Source: Archangium violaceum Cb vi76 (lineage in GTDB: Bacteria > Myxococcota > Myxococcia > Myxococcales > Myxococcaceae). Taken from it: a stretch of 64,000 bases of DNA. Both the position numbers and the translations under genes were made by a program. This document shows positions 1 through 8,317 of this stretch, piece after piece. The stretch is taken from contig NZ_JPMI01000156.1 in assembly GCF_000733295.1 (NCBI RefSeq), forward strand, positions 1-64,000, given 5' to 3'. The notes under the pieces were generated by a model, which saw only the letters and a list, made by a program, of their open reading frames with translations, searched no databases and was not told the origin of the DNA. Each line of letters starts with the position of its first letter. The stretch's first letter is position 1.

Positions 1-27
1 CACCGGGAGAGGGTCGGGGTGAGGGTA
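1..27. repeat. REP-like GC-rich repeat, partial copy
   Basis: The segment reads GGGAGAGGG followed by TCGGGGTGAGGG. This is the same word family seen near 18837, 22336, 37752 and 45769. It lies just past the stop of the minus-strand gene that ends at 53, so it may act in transcription termination. The left part is cut by the window edge. Confidence 0.55.
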
Positions 28-52
28 TCCGGGCCCCGGGTTCTCCTTCGTG

Positions 53-1474
53 CTACCGCGAGGGATTCCTCGGGCGTCCGTTGAGCGTGCCGCTGGCGGG
101 AGCCACCTCGCCGGAGGGCTGCTCCACCTTCAGGTCGGCGAACTTCCCCTCGCGCTCGAGGCGGAAGATGTCCTCGTCGGTGACGAACTCCTGCTGGAGG
201 AGCTCGCGCGCGCGCTTCACCTTGGCGAGCAGGACGGGGTCGGTGATGGGGGTGCTGTTCTCCTTGGTGGGCCGGGGCGGCGGGCGCATGACGGAGAAGG
301 TGCCGCGCGCGGGGTGGCCCTCGGCGCTGACGCCCTCCAGCGCATAGGTGATGGCGAAGACGTCGGGCTCGGCCTTGGTGTCGAAGGACACCTTCACCTC
401 GGCGCCCCTGCCTTCGGGGACCTCGCTCACGGGGAGGGAGGCGACGTCCACCTGCTCGGGAGGAGGAGGGGCGTCCTCGTTGCCACGGAAGGCGCGGATG
501 GCCTTGACCTGGGTGATGCGCACGGGGCCGCGGAAGCGGTGGTAGAGGCGGAAGGTCTGGCGCACCACGCCGTCCGGGTCGAGCACGGGGAAGCGGGGCG
601 AGCCCACGGCGAGCAGGGTGACGATGCCCTTCTTGTCGAAGTTCTCGAAGGAGGTGTTGAGCATCTGGAGCGAGGAGCGGCCGGTCTCCTTGCGGCCCGC
701 GGCGTCGTAGGCGTCCACGCGGATGAGGTGCTGGGTGTACATGCTGCTGGCGCCCGTGTTGCTCAGCATGGAGTGCGAGACGATGGGGCCGGTGGTCGTC
801 ACGGGGGCCTCGTCGTCGAAGGTCCACACGTAGCGCACGGGCACGAAGGGCTTGGGCGCGGGCTGGCCGGGCCGCACGGGCCGCTCCATCAACTTCGCGA
901 AGAACTCGAAGTCATCCTCGGAGTTGGGCTGGCGCCGCGACATCACGTGGATGAGCCGCTCGGGCTCGCAGTCCTTCACGCGGTAGGGCGGGAGGGGGAC
1001 GGTGACGGAGACGTTGTCCTTGGTGAAGACGGTGACGCGCGGAAGCTCATACGAGCCGTCCGCGTCGTTGCGCCAGACGCGGATGGGGATGCGCTGTCCG
1101 GTGCCATCGCCCACGGTGTAGTGCAGCCAGGCGTCATTGCCATCCGGCGTGTGGGCGCGCACGGTGATGAGGTTGTCCTCGCCCGAGCACACCTCCTGCT
1201 TCTCCACGAGGATTTCATCCACGATGGGAGGCTTCGGCTCGGTGGCGGCGGGGGCGTCGGCCGCCTCGGGAGGCGTCGGCGCGGCGGCGAGTGCCGGAGA
1301 GGGCGCCTGTTCCGGGGAAGGAGGCGTGCGGGTCCGCACCTGGAGCACCGGGGCGGCCGGCGCGGGCTGCTCCCGCGAGAGGAGCCAGCCCACCACACCC
1401 CCGAGGGCGAGGAGTGCGAGCAGCAGCACCCATCGCCAGGGCCGCTGGGAACGGTTCTCGGGGGTCGGGCTCAT
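53..1474 (-). CDS. membrane-anchored protein of unknown function
   Basis: The product has 473 residues and I do not recognise a family. Residues about 15-33 form one hydrophobic segment (WVLLLALLALGGVVGWLL) after a short basic N-terminus. A Pro/Ala-rich linker follows to about residue 85, then a soluble region rich in beta-type sequence that probably lies outside the cytoplasm. No catalytic motif is visible. The start is an ATG preceded by a GGAG-type ribosome site on the minus strand. It sits 42 bp downstream of the secreted-protein gene that starts at 2542 and reads the same way, so the two may be co-transcribed. Myxobacterial genomes carry many such single-span envelope proteins; a role in surface structure is only a guess. 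Confidence 0.7.
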   Translation of the reverse strand: MSPTPENRSQRPWRWVLLLALLALGGVVGWLLSREQPAPAAPVLQVRTRTPPSPEQAPSPALAAAPTPPEAADAPAATEPKPPIVDEILVEKQEVCSGEDNLITVRAHTPDGNDAWLHYTVGDGTGQRIPIRVWRNDADGSYELPRVTVFTKDNVSVTVPLPPYRVKDCEPERLIHVMSRRQPNSEDDFEFFAKLMERPVRPGQPAPKPFVPVRYVWTFDDEAPVTTTGPIVSHSMLSNTGASSMYTQHLIRVDAYDAAGRKETGRSSLQMLNTSFENFDKKGIVTLLAVGSPRFPVLDPDGVVRQTFRLYHRFRGPVRITQVKAIRAFRGNEDAPPPPEQVDVASLPVSEVPEGRGAEVKVSFDTKAEPDVFAITYALEGVSAEGHPARGTFSVMRPPPRPTKENSTPITDPVLLAKVKRARELLQQEFVTDEDIFRLEREGKFADLKVEQPSGEVAPASGTLNGRPRNPSR

Positions 1475-1516
1475 CAGGTGGTGGCTCCTCTGCGAGGGGA
1501 AGCGAGGGGAAGGGGG

Positions 1517-2542
1517 TTACTGCCAGCAGCCGTAGACGTTGCCGCCCGAGTTCCACTGGAGCTGGTGCGTGTAGTCCGGGCCCCAGGTGGTGTTGTTGAT
1601 GGGGTGGACGCCCCAGCCACCGATGCGGTCCGGGCTGATGGAGGTGGCGGTGGCGTTGGGATCATCGCGCACGCTCTTCCAGTAGCGGCCATCGGAGGTG
1701 TCGCACATGTTGGCGGACATGCAGTTGGCCACCTGGTTGCCGGCGTTGCCGCAGACGTTGAAGGTGGGGCAGGCGACGGTGAGCGCCGCGTCGACGAACC
1801 AGCCGAGCGACGATTTGCACTCGTTGTAGATGCCCGTGTAGAGCGAGTTGGAGGCGTTGGCGATCTGCGCGTGCGAGTACGTGTGCGGCGTCACCACGCC
1901 CCGGCCCGCGTAGTTGTGCGCGTAGGCCATGAAGGTGGAGCACACCATGCCGTTGTTCGAGCCACTGCCCGGAATCTGGTGGGCGGTCTCGAGCGTCCGG
2001 TACTGGAAGAGCGAGTAGTTGACGCGGGCGCCGTTGCGCACCGGCCGGTCTATCCACTGGCCGGAGTCGAAGCGGGACTGGTCGCTGGTGTACGCGTGGT
2101 TGTACCAGATGGAATCGCCAATCAGCGCGGCCTGGGCGGGGTCTCCCTGCTGCCAGCCGGTCCACTCGGGGCCGGGGCCCTTGCCGAACAGGGACATGTA
2201 GATGCCGCCCTGGTTGATCTGCTCCAGGCCCGGGTAGCCGTAGCGCAGGTCGAAGCCGCTCATGGGCTTGCTACACACGCCGGGCCAGGGGGCCTGGGTG
2301 GGGTTGGCCATGGTGGCGTGCGAGACGGTGGTGCCGGGGCCATGCGAGAGCATGGAGTGCGTGCGGTACTCGCCGATGGCATCCAGCACGTCGCGGATGG
2401 GGCCCTGGCTGCGGTCGAACACCACCGCGCCGTTGGGCGCGTTCCAGCCAGCGGACGTGGAGCCACACTCTCCCGCGGCGTGGGCGTTTCCCGCCAACGC
2501 CAGCGCGGATACTGCGACACTCCCTACGAGCAGACGATGCAT
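1517..2542 (-). CDS. secreted protein, possible papain-like (NlpC/P60-type) fold
   Basis: The product has 341 residues with a clear signal peptide (MHRLLVGSVAVSALALA, cleavage likely after GNAHA). The mature part is rich in Trp, Tyr, Asn and Gly. A His-containing stretch (THSMLSHGPG) occurs before a later Cys in GMVCSTFMAYAHN. That order resembles circularly permuted papain-like amidases, but the match is by eye and weak. Several Cys near the C-terminus (CPTFNVCGN, CMSANMC) suggest disulphides and export. I prefer the ATG at 2542 over the GTG one codon upstream because GGGAGG lies seven bases before it. No neighbour points to a pathway. Confidence 0.65.
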   Translation of the reverse strand: MHRLLVGSVAVSALALAGNAHAAGECGSTSAGWNAPNGAVVFDRSQGPIRDVLDAIGEYRTHSMLSHGPGTTVSHATMANPTQAPWPGVCSKPMSGFDLRYGYPGLEQINQGGIYMSLFGKGPGPEWTGWQQGDPAQAALIGDSIWYNHAYTSDQSRFDSGQWIDRPVRNGARVNYSLFQYRTLETAHQIPGSGSNNGMVCSTFMAYAHNYAGRGVVTPHTYSHAQIANASNSLYTGIYNECKSSLGWFVDAALTVACPTFNVCGNAGNQVANCMSANMCDTSDGRYWKSVRDDPNATATSISPDRIGGWGVHPINNTTWGPDYTHQLQWNSGGNVYGCWQ

Positions 2543-2828
2543 CACGATACCTCCCGGGATACGGGATGGAGTTCGGTGGGTGGCCCGGCGTCTCGAGGCA
2601 CTCTTCCCAGGCGGCGACAGGGGCCGGCCACACCGAGCGACGGAACGGTACCTGGGGATTCGTTCGTTCTACTCCGTCCTGTCAGCACTGGCCAGGGTGG
2701 GGCGGAGGAATTCCTTGACAAGGGATTGAAAGTGATTTCGCCCCGGCCCGTGAGCGTGCGGAACCCGACACTGGCGTAGGCGCGCCGGAGGGCAGGCAGG
2801 AGAGCGGCCGCTCCACTCCCTCCCCGAG

Positions 2829-4817
2829 TCATCCCACCTGTGTCTCCACCTCCGGCCCGAGCGGCAGGACGAGCCGGAAGGTGGTGCCGCCGCCGGGAGG
2901 CGAGTCGACGTGGATGTGGCCGCCGTGGGCCTCCAGGGTGCGCTGGACGATGATGAGCCCCAGGCCGGTGCCGGTGGCCTTGGTGGTGAAGAAGGGTTGG
3001 AAGAGGCGCTCGCGCAGCTCGGGGGGGATGCCGGAGCCGGTGTCGGTGAACTCCACCACGGCGCCGGGCTTGCCGGTGCAGCGGTACACGCTCACCCGCA
3101 ACGTGCCGCCCTGGGGCATGGCCTGCACGGCGTTGAGGGCGAGGTTGAGGAAGCTCTGCCGCATCTTCCGCTCGTCCACGGGCACGGGCGGCACGTCGGG
3201 TTGCAGGGACCACTCCACGCGGACGCGGGGCTGGCCGCTCGTGGCGGTGCGCACGGCCTCCTCGAGCATGAGCGTCAGGGGGACGGGGTAGAGCTCGGGG
3301 GCGGAGGGGCGGGCGAAGTCGAGCAGGTCATCCACCAGCCGGTTGAGGCGGTTGGCCTCCTCCTCGAGGATGGTGACGAGCGTGCGTGCGGGCGCGTTGG
3401 GCTCGACGAAGCGGCGCAGGGTGGCCACGGCGTTGAAGATGGCGCCCAGGGGGTTGCGCACCTCGTGGGCCACCACGGCGGACAACTCGCCGAGCGCGGC
3501 CAGCCGCTCGTGCTCCACCAGTTGCCGCTGGGTGTGCTTGAGCTCCGCGTGGAGCCGGGCGAGCTCCTCGGCGCGCCCGCGCACCTGCTGGAGGAGCCGG
3601 TGGGACTCGATGGCGGCGGCGAAGTGGGAGCCCATGGCCTGGAGCGTCTCCAGCTCCATGACGGACAGCAGGCGGTGCTGGGAGAAGGTGATGACGAGCG
3701 TGCCCACCATGCGCGAGCGCACCTGCAGGGGCACCATGGCCACGGTGGAGCGGCCATTGCCGCGCAGGTGCTCGCGCAGGGGCTCGGGGAAGTCGTCGGT
3801 CTGCAGCACCATGGGGATGCCCAGCTCGATGACCTTGCCGAACATGGTGCCGCGCATGGGCAGGCGGAGGAAGGCCCGCACCGACTCCTCGGTGGAGCCC
3901 TGGTGCCAGACGAGCTCCAGCTCCTCGGTGCTCTCGGTGCGCAGCAGCAGGAGCACCGAGTCGCAGCGCAGCAGGCCGATGATCTCCTCGGTGCCGGGCC
4001 CGAAGAAGGCGCGGGGCTCCGGGGCGGTGGCGGCCACGGCGGCCAGCCGGCTGAGCGCGGTGAGGGCGATGTTGTGCGTGGACAGGCGGGAGATGGTGTT
4101 GGCGGCTTCCAGGGCGGCGGACACCTGGGCGGCGAAGAGGCGCAGCGGTGGGAGCTCCTCCTCGCTCAGCCAGTCCGCGGCCAGCGCGAGCAGGGCCCGG
4201 GGTTTGCCGGCCTGGTCGATGCGGACGCAGACGGAGCGCAGGGGCCCCACGCGCCGCAGGTGGGTGAGCACCGGCTCGGCCCAATCGGGGCCCACGAACT
4301 GGGCCGTCTCGCGGGCGAAGTCGACCCCGTAGGCGGAACCCTCCGTCCACGCGAGCCGCAGCATGGGGCTCCAGGTGCCCGGCACATCCACCAGGTGCTG
4401 GCCGCTGAGGCGCGCCTCGCCCGCGGCGGTGCCAGTGGCCACGAAGGCATGGCCCAGCCACACCCGCTCCGTGTCCGGCACGAGGTAGCCGTAGGACAGC
4501 TCCAGCTCGGCCAGGCCCTGGAAGACGCGGCTGAGCACCTCCCCCTCGTCGTGGAGGCCGGGCAGCGAGGCGCCGAGCGTGGCCACACGCTGGAGGAGCT
4601 GGCGGTGCACGACGCGGCCGGAGAGATCGCGGACCCGCATCCACGTCTCCGGCCCCTTCATGGAGATGGACAGCTCCACGTGCCGCTCGCCGGTGGAGGT
4701 GCGCATCACCGTCTCGTAGGTGTCGGGGACGGGCTCGCCCTGTCTCCGGCGCGTGTGCCGCTCGGAGAGGAAGGCCTGCTGTTGCGGCGAGAAGAGCTCG
4801 AAGAGCTTGCCGACCAC
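2829..4817 (-). CDS. PAS/GAF sensor histidine kinase (5' end uncertain)
   Basis: This is a cytosolic-type histidine kinase of at least 662 residues. From N to C it shows the end of a PAS domain, two GAF-like regions (about 70-235 and 250-410), a coiled helix, then HisKA with the phospho-acceptor in VVAHEVRNPLG. The HATPase_c domain has an N box (LNLALNAVQAMPQGG), a G1 box (DTGSGIPPE) and a G2 box (GTGLGLII). No transmembrane segment is seen, so the GAF domains probably sense a soluble signal. No response regulator is adjacent. Clear PAS sequence (LPFALAVVRDRSIVHANTAL) continues in frame upstream of the GTG at 4817 to about 4927. No ATG, GTG or TTG exists in frame before the stop near 5034. 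A missing base in the G7 run at 4931-4937 would restore a start at 4957 or 4976. The true gene is therefore probably longer. Confidence 0.85.
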   Translation of the reverse strand: MVGKLFELFSPQQQAFLSERHTRRRQGEPVPDTYETVMRTSTGERHVELSISMKGPETWMRVRDLSGRVVHRQLLQRVATLGASLPGLHDEGEVLSRVFQGLAELELSYGYLVPDTERVWLGHAFVATGTAAGEARLSGQHLVDVPGTWSPMLRLAWTEGSAYGVDFARETAQFVGPDWAEPVLTHLRRVGPLRSVCVRIDQAGKPRALLALAADWLSEEELPPLRLFAAQVSAALEAANTISRLSTHNIALTALSRLAAVAATAPEPRAFFGPGTEEIIGLLRCDSVLLLLRTESTEELELVWHQGSTEESVRAFLRLPMRGTMFGKVIELGIPMVLQTDDFPEPLREHLRGNGRSTVAMVPLQVRSRMVGTLVITFSQHRLLSVMELETLQAMGSHFAAAIESHRLLQQVRGRAEELARLHAELKHTQRQLVEHERLAALGELSAVVAHEVRNPLGAIFNAVATLRRFVEPNAPARTLVTILEEEANRLNRLVDDLLDFARPSAPELYPVPLTLMLEEAVRTATSGQPRVRVEWSLQPDVPPVPVDERKMRQSFLNLALNAVQAMPQGGTLRVSVYRCTGKPGAVVEFTDTGSGIPPELRERLFQPFFTTKATGTGLGLIIVQRTLEAHGGHIHVDSPPGGGTTFRLVLPLGPEVETQVG

Positions 4818-5051
4818 CTCTTCGCGGGGAAAGCCGAGCAGCTCGAGCAGTGCCGTGTTGGCGTGGACGATGCTTCGATCGCGGACGACAGCCAGGGCGA
4901 ATGGCAGCGTGTCCAGGTGCTGGTACGGGGCCCCCCCGCTCCGTCGGGCGTCGTCACGGGGGATGAGGATGGCACTCCGGACGGGTCGGGGGAAGCAGGC
5001 CCGGATGTTTTCCGGGCCCGTTGGAGCTCAGTGGGGGCTCGAGATGGGGGC
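4818..5051. other. gap holding the uncoupled PAS 5' end of the histidine kinase
   Basis: The minus strand of 4818-4927 still encodes PAS-domain sequence in the frame of the kinase at 2829-4817. The run of seven C on the plus strand (4931-4937) marks where the reading frame appears to break. The rest, up to the stop of the PEBP gene at 5052, shows no other feature. Confidence 0.6.
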
Positions 5052-5549
5052 TCAATGCGGATGGGAGTGGTTGAACTTCTCGTAGGTGCCGATGAGCTCC
5101 GTCTGGGCGAGGACGTGGCCCTCCAGGGCGCGCTCCAACTGCTTCCAGGTGACGTGCCCCATGTCTGGCAGCACGGTGTCCAGGGCATAGACGCGGTAGA
5201 AGTAGCGGTGACGGCCGATGGGCGGACACGGCCCGCCGTAGCCCATGCGCTTCCAGTCATTGAGGGCCTCGCGGGCGCCCTCGGGGAGGCTCTCTCGCAG
5301 CATGGACTCGGGGATGTCGTGGATGTTGGGTGGCAGGTTGTAGAGCACCCAGTGCGTCCAGGTGGTCTTCGGATGGGCGGGGTCTGGTGCGTCGGGGTCC
5401 TGCATCACGAGCGCGAAGCTGCGTGTCCCTGGCGGCTCGCCCTCCCAGTGGAGGGGCGGGGGGAGGTCGTCTCCTTCGCAGGTGTAGGCGATGGGAATGG
5501 TCTCGCCATTCTGGAAGCGGGGAGAGGTGAGTTGGAAGGGGATGGGCAT
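5052..5549 (-). CDS. YbhB/YbcL-family (PEBP, Raf-kinase-inhibitor-like) protein
   Basis: The product has 165 residues, the usual length for bacterial phosphatidylethanolamine-binding-protein homologues. The family signature is present: the ligand-pocket stretch DPDAPDPAHPKTTWTHWVLY, and GYGGPCPP near residue 125 followed by HRYFYRVYALD. The Asp, His and second-segment residues of the pocket are intact. There is no signal peptide, so it should be cytosolic. The biochemical role of bacterial members is not settled; small-molecule or phospholipid binding is usual for the fold. The ATG at 5549 has GGAG six bases upstream. Confidence 0.93.
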   Translation of the reverse strand: MPIPFQLTSPRFQNGETIPIAYTCEGDDLPPPLHWEGEPPGTRSFALVMQDPDAPDPAHPKTTWTHWVLYNLPPNIHDIPESMLRESLPEGAREALNDWKRMGYGGPCPPIGRHRYFYRVYALDTVLPDMGHVTWKQLERALEGHVLAQTELIGTYEKFNHSHPH

Positions 5550-5706
5550 GCCGTGCTCCTCCGTAGCTGTCCAGGTGCAAGCTGGGAACGGTGGGACCTC
5601 CTGGCGAGGAGGGCCCGGTGGGCGGCTGCGGTGCCGGTCATCCTCCAGGGCGCTGCGCTGGCCGTTTCCCCTGGAGTGCCGGGAGCGGGAGTGTGAGCTT
5701 CATTCC

Positions 5707-6495
5707 ATGAGCCGGAACGTGTCTTTGGAAGAGCAGGTGGCGACGGCGCTCGAGACCACTCCGGAGTTGTTGCCCTTCCTGCCGGAGTTGTTGGCGGACC
5801 TGGACGAGCTGGGAACCGAGGTCCGGGACATCATCGAGCTGCTGCGTCCGCTGGGATTGCCAGCCGGAGCGCGCGTGCTGGACCTGGGGTGCGGCAAGGG
5901 GACGGTGGCGCTGGCGCTCGCCCGGGAGCTCGGCCTGCGGGTGTTGGGGGTGGATGGCTTCGCGCCCTTCGTGGAGCAGGCGAGGCGGCACGCGGAGGAG
6001 CGGGGGCTGTCGGGCCTGTGCGAGTTCCGCGAGGGAGACCTGCGCGAGGCGGTGGATGAGGTAGAGGGCGTGGACGTGGTGATGCTGCTCGCGGTGGGGC
6101 GGGTGCTGGGGGACGCGGCGGAGACGGTGGGGGCGCTGCGGCGCTGCGTGCGGCCCGGTGGGTACATGGTCATCAACGACTGCTACGTGGCCGAGGGTGT
6201 GGCGTTGGAGTCCTCGGAGGACCTGGAGGGCTACGTGCACCTGGAGGAGACCCGGCGGCGGATGCGGTCGCATGGGGACCGGTTGGTGGGCGAGGAGCTC
6301 CCTTCCACGGAGGAGACGGACGCCTACAACGCGAGCAACACCGAGCTCATCCGACGCCGGGCCGAGGCGCTCGCCCTGCGCCACCCGGAGGCGGCGGAGC
6401 GGGTGCGTGGGTTCGTCGCGGAGCAGGAGCGCCAGAGCCGGTTGCTCACGACGGACTTGTTGGACGCGCTCTGGCTGCTGCGGCGAGGACCTTGA
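5707..6495 (+). CDS. class I SAM-dependent methyltransferase
   Basis: The product has 262 residues. Motif I is clear at about residues 58-80 (VLDLGCGKGTVALALAREL), followed by the acidic end of strand 2 (VLGVDGF). Post-I motifs are present (GDLREAVDEVEGVDVVMLL), as is the strand near GALRRCVRPGGYMVIND. This is the common small-molecule methyltransferase fold with an unusual helical C-terminal extension rich in Glu and Arg. The substrate cannot be told. I chose ATG 5707 because it gives the normal N-terminus; the upstream extension of the frame overlaps the divergent PEBP gene. It faces the immunity-like gene at 6534 across 38 bp. Confidence 0.88.
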   Translation: MSRNVSLEEQVATALETTPELLPFLPELLADLDELGTEVRDIIELLRPLGLPAGARVLDLGCGKGTVALALARELGLRVLGVDGFAPFVEQARRHAEERGLSGLCEFREGDLREAVDEVEGVDVVMLLAVGRVLGDAAETVGALRRCVRPGGYMVINDCYVAEGVALESSEDLEGYVHLEETRRRMRSHGDRLVGEELPSTEETDAYNASNTELIRRRAEALALRHPEAAERVRGFVAEQERQSRLLTTDLLDALWLLRRGP

Positions 6496-6533
6496 GCCCT
6501 ACACCCGGGAGGTGGGAATGCCTTTCCTTCGGT

Positions 6534-7310
6534 TCAGTGGAGGGACTGACCGAGGGCGTCGAGGATGGGGCGGCGGGAGGGGAGGATGTGGTGTTCGTGG
6601 TCGTAGAAGCACTCGGGGCCGAGCAGGGAGATGAGTTCGCGTTCGCGAACCATCCCTGTTTCGCAGCCCGCCTCGGTGGGTAATTCGTAGGGCTGTACGA
6701 GGACGATGTCCTCACCGAGCGGCTTGCGGCACTCGGAGGGCAGGGTGTCGAGCCGTTGGCCGAACATGCGCACGAAGGGGGGGCCGTAGAAGTTGCGCCA
6801 GACGAGGCCCGGAAGACCTTCGCTGTAGTCGCGCACGGTGGGGATGCGCTTCAAACCGATACCTTCGGGCACCAGCCGTTGTGTCTTCCGCTTGAGATCC
6901 TCTTCCAGTGTGGACAGGGCAAGAGGTGACTGGAGGCGATGCATCAAGTCGAGGACCTGCTCGGCATGTGCTGTTCGCCAGGCGCTCCTCTTCGTGTGGG
7001 CCGCGGAGGTCACCCAGATGACGCTGCCATGGTAGGGCTCGGGGCCGGATTCACAGGGGAAGAGCCAGAGGTAGTCCTGGTCCGTCCTCGCCGCCACACA
7101 TAGGTGAGCGTGCTCCTCGTAATAAGCCACGAGCACGTCGAGCATGGACTCGCCCGGAGTGATGGGCTCGGACAGATCGGCATCGCCATACCGGGAGGGA
7201 GCGAACCACTGGAACTTGTTGAAGATGAGGGACAGGAGTTCTCGTGCCCCGGAGCTCGAGGGGGTATCCGGCGGCAGATGAATCTGGGTCTCGAGTTTCT
7301 GCTTCGGCAT
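6534..7310 (-). CDS. putative immunity protein of the adjacent lipoprotein toxin
   Basis: The product has 258 residues and is a soluble protein without signal peptide or membrane segment. I do not recognise the family with certainty. The assignment as immunity protein comes from position: it lies directly downstream, on the same strand, of a toxin with a nuclease-like C-terminus (8318-9919), the standard order for polymorphic toxin/immunity pairs. Aromatic-rich segments such as FQWFAPSRYGDADLSEPI and FYDHEHHILPSRRPILD look like surface contact regions. The ATG at 7310 lies only 8 bases inside the palindrome at 7318-8322 and has no visible ribosome site, so the insertion there may have cut its expression. 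Longer readings of the frame upstream run into the intron and are not coding. Confidence 0.6.
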   Translation of the reverse strand: MPKQKLETQIHLPPDTPSSSGARELLSLIFNKFQWFAPSRYGDADLSEPITPGESMLDVLVAYYEEHAHLCVAARTDQDYLWLFPCESGPEPYHGSVIWVTSAAHTKRSAWRTAHAEQVLDLMHRLQSPLALSTLEEDLKRKTQRLVPEGIGLKRIPTVRDYSEGLPGLVWRNFYGPPFVRMFGQRLDTLPSECRKPLGEDIVLVQPYELPTEAGCETGMVRERELISLLGPECFYDHEHHILPSRRPILDALGQSLH

Positions 7311-7432
7311 GGACAAGCCTAAGTAGGTGACCAGAAGTTCCTTTACACAAGGGCCCGGGCCCTCCGGTGGAGTTCGGGCGGGGCGGGTGCCCCTGCCGGG
7401 CTCGGTCTTCAGAAACTTGTCCAACAGTTGGA

Positions 7433-8220
7433 GTGCGCCAGGCGAAGCCTGGGTGAGGAGGAAGCGATGTAGGAGCGGAAACTTCACGAAGGGACCCTGC
7501 GGGTTCAAACCCCGCCCGGCAAAGGAGGCCGCCAGCCGGAAGCGAGTCTTGCGTGGTGCCGGGGAGACCCGGGCTGCGAAGCGTAGACAGCGAATGCGCG
7601 GGCCGCGTGATTGAGCCCCGAAAGCTTGGATACGTCGCGAGAGCCGACGTCGTTCCAACAACGGAAGGCAGCATTGCAGGGCCGCAATCGGCCAGGCCCT
7701 GAAATCTCGCCGGGGTCGAAGAGCGGGGCACGTGCACGAGAGGGTCCTCCAGGAACCTGGGAGGTCCTGACGACTCCACGTCAAAAGGCCGGAGGGCAAC
7801 CGGAGAAGAGCCCAGGCCCGAGGGAGATGAGCACCCGACTCCCTGGGGAGCGAAGGACGGGAGGCGGTGGTACCGCGCCGGTGAAGGAAACGAAGCCGGG
7901 CGGGAGGGTCGTCAGGAAGTCGGAGTGCCTCGTAATACCGAGGAAGCGGGGGAACGCACCCGAGCGGACCCCGTGGAGGGAAGGGGGCACCGGAACATGG
8001 AACCGAGGGAGGGAAAGGTGGCGGGGACGCCGAGCCCTACAACCGTATCAACGAAACTCCAGCGGATAGCGAAGCTGGCGAGAGAAGAGCTCGTCCAGCG
8101 CAGGGTGCGAGATGAGGTCTTCCGCTCGCAGTGAATCCATGAGCCGAAGAGCCGGATGCGGGAATTCCGCACGTCCGGATCCGTGGGGGGCCGGGGAGGT
8201 AACTCCCCGGTCTACCCGAC
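7433..8220 (+). mobile_element. degenerate group II intron inserted near the hairpin loop
   Basis: The 788-nt element begins GTGCGCC, matching the group II 5' consensus GUGYG, and ends GAC, matching the 3' consensus AY. A domain-V-like hairpin with the AGC triad lies at about 8149-8182 and a domain-VI-like stem (CCGGGGAGGTAACTCCCCGG) at 8191-8210. Removing 7433-8220 rejoins the palindrome perfectly (TTGGA to CAAG), which fixes both boundaries to the base. No intact reverse transcriptase is present, only an N-terminal fragment. Insertion next to a small stem-loop recalls the terminator-targeting class C introns, but the class is not proven. It lies antisense to the toxin/immunity genes. Confidence 0.85.
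7925..8134 (+). pseudogene. remnant of the intron maturase / reverse transcriptase
   Basis: In this frame the intron encodes about 69 residues. The stretch VSTKLQRIAKLARE resembles the start of group II intron reverse transcriptases. Reading then stops at 8134, just before the domain V region, so nearly the whole RT, maturase and endonuclease parts are missing. An internal deletion of the ORF is the simplest explanation. Splicing or mobility would need a maturase supplied in trans. Confidence 0.5.
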
Positions 8221-8317
8221 CAAGTTTCTGAAGACCGAGCCCGGCAGGGGCACCCGCCCCGCCCGAACTCCGCCGGAGGGCGCGGGCCCTTGTGTAAAGG
8301 AACTTCTGGTCACCTAC

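Noticed and set aside
50-2779. A plus-strand frame of 909 codons covering the first three genes
   Set aside because: Its composition (His, Gly, Arg, Ala repeats) is that of antisense GC-rich DNA, and the minus-strand frames show signal peptides and ribosome sites.
2910-5696. A plus-strand frame of 928 codons
   Set aside because: It is antisense to the histidine kinase and PEBP genes, both of which have clear family motifs.
7480-7520. A tRNA-like T arm (GCGGG-TTCAAAC-CCCGC)
   Set aside because: No matching acceptor, D or anticodon arms are found around it, and it lies inside the group II intron domain I region.
7611-8069. A 152-codon frame inside the intron
   Set aside because: It is basic and low-complexity with no RT motif; the short RT-like stretch is in the neighbouring frame.
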